This document shows positions 19,536 through 28,200 of a stretch of DNA of 42,903 nt, piece after piece. The stretch is from positions 1-42,903 of the forward strand of contig JAUCBJ010005770.1 in assembly GCA_032718475.1 (NCBI GenBank), written 5' to 3'. The stretch is from Nemertoderma westbladi (lineage: Eukaryota; Xenacoelomorpha; Nemertodermatida; Nemertodermatidae). Below the pieces are notes generated by a model. It ran no database searches. It had not been told where the DNA came from and worked only from the letters and a program-made list of their open reading frames with translations. The first letter of the stretch is position 1, and every line of letters begins with the position of its first letter. Made by a program: the position numbers and the translations under genes.

Positions 19536-21055
19536 CCCGGGGGGGGTCAATACCCCCCCCCCCGTGGTTTTTTTGTTATATCTCTGAATCAAACGCAGTT
19601 GGGAATCTGAAATTTCATGACTTTTCATAAAAATCTATTGTCCTCCTAATAGTGAAAACGGTTTCAAAAATATTGCGTAGTTTTCGAGTTATAGCACCAT
19701 TTTTTAACCCTACTTTTGGCACTTTTTTTCAGACGTTTTTTGAAAATTACATTTCATGCAATTTGATTTGTAAATCTCTATTTTTGATTTACACCAGTTT
19801 TTTGGTGTTTGCAATTAGATGGAATTCAATAATTCATATAAATTAATTTCGAAATTTCAAACTTGCTTTTTCGGCGGGTGCCAAATTTGGGTGCCAGCAC
19901 CAAATTTTGAAATATGTCAATTTTGTAAATAGATTGCTTGAACGTGTTTCGAAGCAATATGGGTTTCTTGTGGTTCTGGTTTCGATGGAATATATACGAG
20001 TTGCACCACGCGTATCAAACTTGTATTTTTCGATTCTGTGCACAAAATTTGGTGCCAGCACGAAATTTTTAAAGTCCTTTCAATACTTCAATTGCTTGTG
20101 ACAACTTATTTCTCGCGTTTTAGAGGTTTATGGCGGTTCTGAATTTAATGGAATAAATAATTATTTAGCTAGACATCTCAAGTTGGTGCAAAATTTGGTG
20201 CTAGCACCAAATTTTGAAACCATCAAATATATCAATTGATTCTGTCACCTTGTTTCTTGCGTTATACTGGTTTGTAAGGGTTCTCAATTCAATGGAATAA
20301 GTAAAAATTGCATAGGAGTTTTCAAACTGGTATTTTTCACAGGTGGGTAAAAATTGTTGTACCAGCACCAAATTTTTGAAAATAAGCAAATTGATCTATT
20401 ATTGATCTAAATTGATCTATTGTATCATCGTGTTTCTTGCGTTATACGGGTTTATGAGGGTCCTGAATCCGATGGAATCAATAAAAACAGCACAGGACAT
20501 CTCAAACTTCTACTTTTTGGTGATGGGTACGAAATTTGGTGCTAACACCAAAATTTACCCTATTACGCCGAAAAATACGAGTAGCAATGATCTGGCAAAT
20601 TAGAAATGTATTCCATTAGTATCAGTGCTCCAGAAAACCTGAAAATGTGAATTTATAGCATCGTATAAGTGAATTAAAAATTTTGTGTTAAAACTGAAAA
20701 GTGCTGGTTACTTGTTTTTTTCATTTTTTGCCTACAATGAGGACTACAACAGCCATTTATAGTATAATCAGGTCATTTTTTAACATTTTCCAAAGGATTT
20801 TGCGCCCCAGAAAACCTGTATTGAAAAACAATTAGCCGAAAACTGTAACTTTCAAAATTTATGAAAATTGTTCACTACTTGTAATTTTGGTGCTGCAATA
20901 TAGCAACTCCAGTATATTTTTTCGCAAATTTTTTTTTCGGTCGGATTCAGACTAGGGAAATCTACGTACACACGAAAAAACAGACGTTTTCGTCTAAATT
21001 TGTAGATATTAGAGGGGGGGTCAATATCACCCCCCCCCCCCCCCCCCCGGTATTT
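19536..21055. mobile_element. Possible non-autonomous element bounded by G-run/C-run hairpins
   Basis: At 19540-19563 a run of G, TCAATA and a run of C can fold as a hairpin. A similar GGGGTCAATATCACCCC arrangement with a longer C run stands at 21013-21050. Both resemble the GGGGGGTATCACCCC terminus of the 2174-2847 MITE. The left one follows TTAAACCC, but I find no clean TTAA on the right. Element status is therefore uncertain. The interior holds the palindromic array and no gene. Confidence 0.35.
19870..20565. repeat. Tandem array (~146-180 bp units), each unit carrying a GGTGC-AGCACC palindrome
   Basis: Palindrome centres (GTGCCAGCAC and variants) start at 19891, 20052, 20198, 20359 and 20539. 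Between them are related phrases: a GTTTCTTGCGTTATAC-type segment, then GGTTCTGAATTC-AATGGAAT, then TCTCAAACT. The third copy at 20190-20215 is a perfect 26-bp palindrome centred on GCTAGC; the others carry one or two changes. Units differ by many substitutions, so the array is old, yet the palindromes are the best-kept part. Confidence 0.8.
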
Positions 21056-22312
21056 GTTTTGTTTGGTATCAATGAAAAATATATGTTATTTCCTCTCCAT
21101 GTCCATTTATAAAGGATATTGTAATAAGTTGTTCATTTATAGATTAAAACAAAAACCTAAAATCTCCGTGCTGGATTACCGTATAACATAATATCTGGTC
21201 AATTTCAGTCGTATCGGATATCCCTAAATTATTGTGGAATATCTGTTAACTTACTTAACGATATATTAAGAGACATGCATGAATCCGAAATCCGAAATTG
21301 TAATAATATTTTTTTTTAATAGTTTTGAAAGAAATGTGTCGAAATCAACAGTCATTTAATGAACTACAGCAGTATCATATATAGTAGTCGCGTATCCCTT
21401 GGATTAAGATGCATCAATATTCTTTATTCAAGTATCCTTCACACCTTCACCCATTTTAAAAGTCGTTACTCGAGTCAATCTTTTACTAAATTATACCAAA
21501 CTTGGTAAATATGTAATCTGGTCTGTGTCTCTCAAAATAAAATAAACACAACTTGCTAAAATTTCCCCTAAGGGGTTTTTCCTATCTGCGCAATTTCAAT
21601 TCCGATGTCAGATTTCATGAACGATGGAACTAACGAACTTATGTTTGTTTGTCGATTTTTTAGAATAATGAAAATTGTTTGTCAAATTATTGATTATGTT
21701 TACATACACAAATATTAGTGGGGTGGTTAAGCTAACCCATCAGTAGTCATCATGTAAAAGCATCTGATCGCCTTACGTAATTGATATGAGACCAGCAAAG
21801 TTTACTGAGCAAACACAACCACAACAACACTTTTGCGGTCGTGAACAAATTTGTGTTGGACTGTGGGTTGTAATTTCTCCAATTTGTACATGGTCTGAGT
21901 TGTTGGCAATGGTGCTGATCTTTTCAATAGAAGTTAACTAAGTTTTTATTTGGATGAAATGCTCTACTACATCAAGTCAGTTAAGTTCATCAAATCAATC
22001 AGTTAAGGAGAAGGGGGGGGGGGGGGGGGGGAGAGACGCAAATTCCATCTCGGCGAATCATTATTAAATTATATGAATTAAATCGTATTAAATTATCTAT
22101 TAAGGGAAATGAGCGGGTTGCAGTGGCACGTTATGCAAACCAAAACAATAAATAAAACTCAATACTGTAGAACAAACTGGTTAGAGATTTATTTTTTTAA
22201 GAGTAAACAGCTGTTACTTGCTTCGATTTTAACCTGGAGAGGGAAGAATTTTAGTATAATTCATTATAAACATAACAAAATTAATTATAATTCTAAAACA
22301 TCGCCATCATAC
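21056..22312. other. No gene seen; long G run at 22013-22031
   Basis: AT-rich DNA without a supported gene. A run of about 19 G follows AAGGAGAA near 22013. The tract is not visibly attached to any element end. Confidence 0.4.
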
Positions 22313-22344
22313 GGAGCCCCTAAATGGACATGAGAAAAAAAAAA

Positions 22345-22632
22345 TTTCGCTAACTCGTGCAAACGACTTACTAAGTCGTGCGAACGACATACTAAGGCGT
22401 GCAAACGACTTAACTAACTCGTGCGAACGACATACTAAGTCGTGTGAACGACTTACTAAGTCGTTCAAACGTCATACTAAGTCGTGCGAACGACTTAACT
22501 ATCTCGTGCGAACGACATACTAACTCGTGCAAACGACTTACTAAGTCGTTCGAACGACATACTAAGTCGTGGGAACGACTTAACTAACTCGTGCTAACGA
22601 CTTAGTAACTCGTGCGAACGACTTACTAACTT
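22345..22632. repeat. Hairpin array in the left TIR (about 13 units)
   Basis: About 13 consecutive units of the type CGTGCGAACGAC or CGTGCAAACGAC are separated by TTACTAA, ATACTAA or TTAACTAA spacers, with a repeat step of about 19-22 bp. Extended units read AAGTCGT-GCGA-ACGACTT, a 7-bp stem with a 4-nt loop. Adjacent units vary mostly in the loop and at one stem position. Confidence 0.9.
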
Positions 22633-22839
22633 TACTTTGATTGGCTAAATAATACTGGTAATAAAAGTACAACCTTTTTAGCGGGATTTTCAATTCAATC
22701 TACAGCATTGTTGTTGATGGCATTATTGATTGAAAATATTATTATCAATGGCTGAACGCGCTCTGTTATATCGACGTACTTTAACTTAGGCCCAACATAC
22801 GGACAGATTTCATGTGCTTTAAGACTAAGTAATGAAATT

Positions 22840-23118
22840 ATCCTAAGCTGTGCTTGCGCCATCGATGTAACAGGTCTGTTGCATATTGTCAGTGTGATCT
22901 CTACGGATGAACTTCTGAAAGTCTCGAACGCGAACATTTTCTGTTCCAAAATTCTCACGAACAATCCACGGAGCACCCTTTTTCTCAGTTATCGCTTCCA
23001 GGAAGTAGCCCCCGATAAATTTACTGTCATTGTTGGTGTTGTTATACACGTTCAACCAATTCATTTTCCGGGAATATCCATCAATGCACCCACTGGTTTC
23101 ATTAGGGATGTTACGCAT
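22840..23118 (-). pseudogene. rve/integrase-type DDE catalytic domain, truncated
   Basis: The minus-strand frame 23118-22843 contains SGCIDGYSRKMNWLNVYNN, FIGGYFLEAITEKKGAPWIV and ENFGTENVRVRDFQKFIRRD. This matches a widespread eukaryotic rve-type transposase pattern: CIDGxSRK...WLxV...NN, then YFL-AV...GG-P, then RTDxGTEN...Q-FLR. The first acidic residue (CIDG) is present. The second, normally D in TDxGTEN, is replaced here (ENFGTEN). The protein is cut off before the third, the NQRIE region. N-terminal DNA-binding sequence is also missing. The element cannot supply its own transposase. Confidence 0.7.
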
Positions 23119-23143
23119 TACTTATTCGAATTAATTTTATTAA

Positions 23144-23205
23144 GAACGAGCGTAAGCGAGTGAGTGAAATATGAAACGAGAGCCTGAAAGTGAAATACGG
23201 GTACG
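23144..23205. repeat. Dispersed repeat also present inverted at 34777-34834
   Basis: GAACGAGCGTAAGCGAGTGAG, then GAAAC-GAG and CCTGAAAGTGAAATAC, match the reverse complement of 34777-34834 over about 60 bp. The two copies are in otherwise unrelated DNA, so this is a small interspersed family. Confidence 0.8.
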
Positions 23206-23459
23206 TACTTTATTTAAATCGAATATTGTGGTGGAGTCACAATATTGTACAATTCTCTAAATAATAGGACCTATCTCACCTCCCCCCAAAACCTGAGATT
23301 TGGACTACAGCTGTTCTGATACAATAGTGAGATGGGAATTGATAATAATATTTTCAACCAATAATGCCATCAACAACAAATGCTGTAGATTGAATTGAAA
23401 ATCCCACTAAAAAGGTTGTACTTTTATTACCAGTATTATTTAGCCAATCAAAGTAAAGT

Positions 23460-23640
23460 TAGTAAGTCGTTCGCACGAGTTACTAAGTCACTTGCATGAG
23501 TTAGTTAAGTCGTTCGCACGACTTAGTATATCATTTGCACGACTTAGTAAGTCGTTCGCACGACTTAAAGTCATTAGCACGAGTTAGTATGTCGTTCGCA
23601 CGACATACTAAGTCATTTGCACGAGTTAGCAAAAAAAATT
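23460..23640. repeat. Hairpin array in the right TIR
   Basis: This is the inverted counterpart of 22345-22632: units such as GTCGTTCGCACGAC and GTCATTTGCACGAG in tandem. There are fewer units than in the left arm, so the two TIRs have expanded or contracted independently. Confidence 0.9.
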
Positions 23641-23667
23641 GTTTTCACATGTCCCTTTAGGGGCTCC

Positions 23668-24345
23668 GTACTATCATGTTGTTCTGTGTTTAGTAGATTA
23701 TGTGACAGAATTTGTGGCTATCGTTGTGTTTAATAGACTGTCGCACTCGTTCTGGGTTTAACAGAATTCGTGGCCATCATTCTGTGTTTAATAGACTCTG
23801 TCGCATAGTTCAGTATGTCGTTCGCACGACTTATTATGTCGTTTGCACGACTTAGTAAGTCGTTCGCACGACATACTAAGTCATTTGCACGAGTTAGCAA
23901 AAAAATTGTTTTCACATGTCCCTTTAGGGGCTCCATACTATCATGTTGTTCTGTGTTTAGTAGATTATGTGACAGAATTTGTGGCTATCGTTGTGTTTAA
24001 TAGACTGTCACACTCGTTCTGGGTTTAACAGAATTCGTGGCCATCATTCTGTGTTTAATAGACTCTGTCGCATAGTTCAGTATGTCGTTCGCACGACTTA
24101 GTATGTCGTTTGCACGACTTAGTAAGTCGTTCGCACGACATACTAAGTCATTTGCACGAGTTAGCAAAAAAATTGTTTTCACATGTCCCTTTAGGGGCTC
24201 CATACTATCATGTTGTTCTGTGTTTAGTAGATTATGTGACAGAATTTGTGGCTATCGTTGTGTTTAATAGACTGTCGCACTCGTTCTGGGTTTAACAGAA
24301 TTCGTGGCCATCATTCTGTGTTTAATAAACTCTGTCGCATAGTTC
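23668..24345. repeat. 267-bp tandem repeat combining satellite monomers and a transposon end
   Basis: The phrase starting ATGTTGTTCTGTGTTTAGTAG occurs at 23676, 23943 and 24210, an exact 267-bp step with very few differences. Each full unit contains four or so ~30-bp satellite monomers, a short hairpin array, and the outer TIR end of the 22313-23667 transposon (CATGTCCCTTTAGGGGCTCC). Two full units and one partial are present. Open frames on both strands are by-products. Confidence 0.95.
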
Positions 24346-25385
24346 TGTGTGTAATAGACTCCGTCACCATCATTCTCGGTTTAATACATATTTTATTTAT
24401 TAAGCCAGGTAAGGCATGATGCACAGTAAAACATGACAAAAATAAATTAAAACATGGATCAATAAATAATTGAAATTATAAAATTTATTATTACTGTATA
24501 AGGTAAGTTCGCCATAAAAGCATTCATTCTTTGCTTAATAGACTCTGTCGCATAGTTATGTGTTTAATAGACTCTGTCGCATAGTTCTGTGTGTAATAGA
24601 CTCCGTCACCATCATTCTGGGCTTATAAGAGTCCGTTATCTTCATTCTTTGTTTAATAGACTCTGTCACATAGTTATGTGTGTAATAGACTCCATCACCA
24701 TCATTCTGGGCTTATAAGAGTCCGTCATCTTCATTCTTTGTTTAATAGACTCTGTCACATAGTTCTGTGTGTAATAGACTCCATCACCATCATTCTGGGC
24801 TTATAAGAGTCCGTCATCTTCATTCTTTGTTTAATAGACTCTGTCACATAGTTCTGTGTGTAATAGACTCCATCACCATCATTCTGGGCTTATAAGAGTC
24901 CGTCATCTTCATTCTTTGTTTAATAGACTCTGTCGCATAGTTCTGTGTGTAATAGACTCCATCACCATCATTCTGGGCTTATAAGAGTCCGTCATCTTCA
25001 TTCTTTGTTTAATAGACTCTGTCACATAGTTCTGTGTGTAATAGACTCCATCACCATCATTCTGGGCTTATAAGAGTCCGTCATCTTCATTCTTTGTTTA
25101 ATAGACTCTGTCGCATAGTTCTGTGTGTAATAGACTCCATCACCATCATTCTGGGCTTCGTCCGTCATCTTCATTCTTGGTTTAATAGAATCTGTCTCCA
25201 TCATTCCAGGTTTAACATAATTTGTGGCCATCTTTCTGTGTTTAATAGACTCCATCGCCATCGTTCTGTGTTTAAAAGACTCCGTCTATCTATCTGTCAC
25301 ATTGTTCCAGGTTTAATAGACTCCATCGCCATTGTTCCGGGTTGTATAGACTCCAACACCTTCTTCCTGATCCGGGTTTCATAGA
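24346..25385. repeat. Higher-order satellite: ~30-bp monomers in an 89-bp trimer
   Basis: Monomers follow GACTC-GTC-CAT--TTCTG-GTTTAATA. From 24570 the trimer of 29+30+30 bp repeats with starts at 24570, 24659, 24748, 24837, 24926, 25015 and 25104. Less regular monomers flank it to 25385. An unrelated AT-rich stretch interrupts at about 24388-24530. On the minus strand each monomer encodes about ten residues of the SIKHRM-T type, which explains the 79-codon frame at 25022-25261. No evidence that it is a protein gene. Confidence 0.9.
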
Positions 25386-25598
25386 TTCCATTGGCATCGC
25401 CTGTCGCCATCATTCAGCAGTTCAGTGATTTTAATCAATGCCAGAATTCCGGCACCAGCTCCACAATCATAACAGACTCCGTAAACAACGGGCTCAGACT
25501 GATTGATGTCGGTCTTGCAGAAAACTGGCAATGAGATCATGTGGGCGCCCATGTATTCCATAACAGGATAATTTTTTAATAATATTTCGTGGCTCAAC
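25386..25598 (-). other. Coding-like segment of unknown identity fused to the LINE frame
   Basis: The minus-strand frame starts in LINE sequence (SHEILLKN). It then continues as MEYMGAHMISLPVFCKTD and EPVVYGVCYDCGAGAGI, which is not reverse transcriptase. Codon composition and higher GC (25430-25560) suggest real, formerly coding DNA. No splice acceptor stands directly upstream. I do not recognise the protein; a captured host exon or another element are possible. Confidence 0.35.
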
Positions 25599-26670
25599 GT
25601 ATCAAATCCCTTTTTGAGGTCGAGGTAGATGACTGAGGCAGATTTATTATTATCTAGAACTTATCTAAGCTTTTCAATGATATTCAATAAGGCTTGGTTT
25701 GTACTAACAGTTCTCCTAAACCTAAATTGATTTTCACTTAATAATTTAAAGTGTTCGAGAAATGCGAGTAACTGAGAATATATTATTTTTTCGTAAATTT
25801 TTAAGTAAACTGGTAGTAAAGAAATTGGTCGATAGTTTTAGGGTTCATTCACTGGGCTTTACAGCACCACCTTTATAGACCAGTATTACATTTGCCTTTT
25901 TAGTAACTTCGGGAAAGCTCCGTTCATAAAACCTAAATTAATTAGATTACTTTAATGGGTTGCTAAATTTTCTGCTGCAATTTTAATCAGTTTGATAGGA
26001 AAAGGGTCGTTGGGTGAGCGTTACTTAAACTGGGGAGGTTTCTATAAGTGTAAATGAATTTGGCTTTAGGTGGTTTATATACGTCCTGATTTATAACTTT
26101 CCAGGTCTTACGCATTATGGCATTACGCATATTGTTTTTATCATAAAATTCATTTACGAAGTAATTTTTGTCTGCAAACCGTACTGTAGGGATGTCCTTA
26201 GTTGATTACGATAAGATTTAAACTTAGCAAAATTTGTATTGGAAGTTTCTGATGTTTATTTTCCTTATAAATTATTTTTTTAACACAACATTTTGTATTG
26301 CGCTCTAGTTTTTTTAGGTACATGTATATAATGTCCTGATAAAAAATGTCATACTTTTCATTATTATTTATATTTTCATTGGTATAGGACCAGGATTCAC
26401 TTGATTGAATGTTCTCTAAAAAAGTATGTTCAGTTGGTGGGTTAAAATATTTTATTTACGAGAAAAATTGGTAGAAAAAACACCAGAGGTGGATAGACAA
26501 TTTTGTGTGTTGGTGAGAATTTGGTAATTAATAGGGTTGGTGTGCGAAATAATTGTTGATCTAGAAGCAATTGAATAAAAGGTCGCAAGGTGCCCTGAAT
26601 CGAGTGGCAGGGTGTGTTTTTTGTAAAACACGAGGAAACGGTCGAATGGAGGGTTTAAGAATCCCATGGC
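25599..26670 (-). pseudogene. Second LINE fragment: endonuclease end plus reverse transcriptase N-terminal part
   Basis: Minus-strand pieces: LTNTQNCLSTSGVFSTNFS (26540-26460), corresponding to the region just before the endonuclease SDH motif; NYFVNEFYDKNN and KTWKVIN (about 26165-26095), the linker seen before the polymerase; EVTKKANVILVYKGG (about 25910), LSENQFRFRRTVSTNQALLNIIEKL (about 25730-25660) and SASVIYLDLKKGFDTLSHEILL (about 25640-25570), which is motif A. The fragment stops after motif A. It resembles the LINE at 444-1625 but differs in sequence. Multiple stops show it is dead. Confidence 0.8.
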
Positions 26671-27722
26671 CTCCTGAGAGATGTGATTTCAATGCAACGG
26701 ATAAAATCACTATGTTGTGGGACATTTCCTATGATAGTTCACGGGTTTGTAAGTTATTAACCTGAGCAAGTTACCAATCGCCGCCACCCATTCGCTCCTT
26801 GAGATTCTTGATTGCGGCTTATTAATTCTTAATTCATAATGTTGATAACCAGAGAATGTGTCGGGGCAGTCTTCGGTTCCTTGGTGGCCTTCTCCGGCAA
26901 CTTACAAGTGCTCAGCAGTACCGGATGCAATTTTTGTAAAAGTAGTAGCTCTGACTCCAGTCGACATATGGGCAGGGCAGTTTGCATCATTCCAGGCATA
27001 ATTGTGAAATAAATTATATATTACACTGTCAGACTGTTACTTTAGGCTAAACTTTACGCCTTTTATCCATTGCTAAAAAAACAATAAAAGGAATTCAAAT
27101 TTAACAAAATTACAAATTTTTACTTTTACATTGTCAATTAAAATAACTTTTAACATAGCTGCGTAGAGTCTATTGCAATATTAATTTGGATGGTAGATTT
27201 TCTCTTGTGCACTGGGGTACCTAATTCGTAGGTCGGGTTTATAGTGTCGGTGCGGCCCTCCTTTAAATATTACCTGGCGCACGCAATTTTGATAATGTCT
27301 GGCGAACTATCTAGTACATTTTTGTAAGGATTCCACTAGGGCTGCATGGCCTGCAACACCTATATATTGTCCTGCACATACTTATTGTATACTAAAATCG
27401 AGTTATATTGGTGTTGTAAGGGTCTAAGCCACGATTCTAAGTAAACTCGCTTCATATTTAAACTTATTGTATACTGGTATACTACTGGTACCGTGACGCA
27501 TAATGAAATTGATAATTTATTCTTTCTGTATAGAAATGGTATGTAGGCCTAATAGTCTGGTCGATAAGAAAATGTAACCGGAAAAAAATGTTACCAAGCT
27601 ATATTTAGTATGGTTTGAATCGCTAGGATCCCCGCTTTCGAAATCTGAAAAGTCCTCTCTTCAATAGGGTGGGCAACTCTCACAAAGCAACCGACATAAA
27701 AATAGATATAATTACATTTAAA
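26671..27722. other. Spacer, nothing recognised
   Basis: AT-rich interval with no supported gene or clear repeat. Confidence 0.4.
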
Positions 27723-28015
27723 GCAACTGGGCTAGCTCCTACCCCCACTATATCGCCAACGGAGAATTCATTGAGCATATTTTCAATACTCAGTTACCAT
27801 GGCAACCGGTGATTCACCATATCAACCATCGATTTGGCCATCTTGAGGCAACGGGACCAACTCCTAACCCCACTATATCGACTATGGAAAATTCATTGAT
27901 AATATTTTCAAGTCTCAGTTGCCATGGCAACCAGTAGATTCACGATATCAACCATCGATTTCGCCATCTTGAGGCAATACTCATACCATGGTAACTCCTA
28001 TCCCCGCTATTAAAA
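27723..28015. repeat. ~125-bp tandem repeat, 2.3 copies
   Basis: Units start with GGCAAC-GG--ACTCCTA at about 27723, 27848 and 27974 and contain CAGTTACCATGGCAACC and CAACCATCGATTT. The third copy is partial. Confidence 0.85.
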
Positions 28016-28200
28016 TTTATTAATTGAGGGAATGGTAGTTTAATAAATAATATCACCCTTTATTAGTGGAACAATTGTATCTATACACCGTTTATTAAAC
28101 CATACCTGTATCATTGTACCTGTATCATACTTGTATCATTGAGGTTGATGGAGTTGTGTATCATTGCCGTGATGCCCCATAAACTAGGTTTCATGTGTTT

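Larger units (their letters stand above)
22313..23667 (-). mobile_element. Long-TIR DNA transposon with hairpin-array TIRs (IS3EU-like candidate, deleted)
   Basis: The left end begins GGAGCCCCTAAATGGACATG. The right end (ending 23667) is its complement, GGAGCCCCTAAAGGGACATG. The inverted repeats run inward about 435 bp on the left (22313-22748) and 330 bp on the right (23337-23667). They include arrays of AAGTCGT-N4-ACGACTT hairpins and a shared inner part (TAAAAGTACAACCTTTTTAG). ATAC precedes the left end, and ATAC follows the amplified copies of the right end at 24201. This suggests a short target duplication. The interior encodes a remnant of an rve-type transposase on the minus strand. 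The family is inferred from that protein. Confidence 0.7.

Noticed and set aside
23730-24295. Paired 60-68-codon frames repeated on both strands
   Set aside because: They are copies within the 267-bp tandem repeat and its satellite monomers, not genes.
24570-25190. CRISPR-like 30-bp repeats
   Set aside because: Adjacent ~30-bp monomers are related to each other; there are no non-repetitive spacers. It is a satellite.
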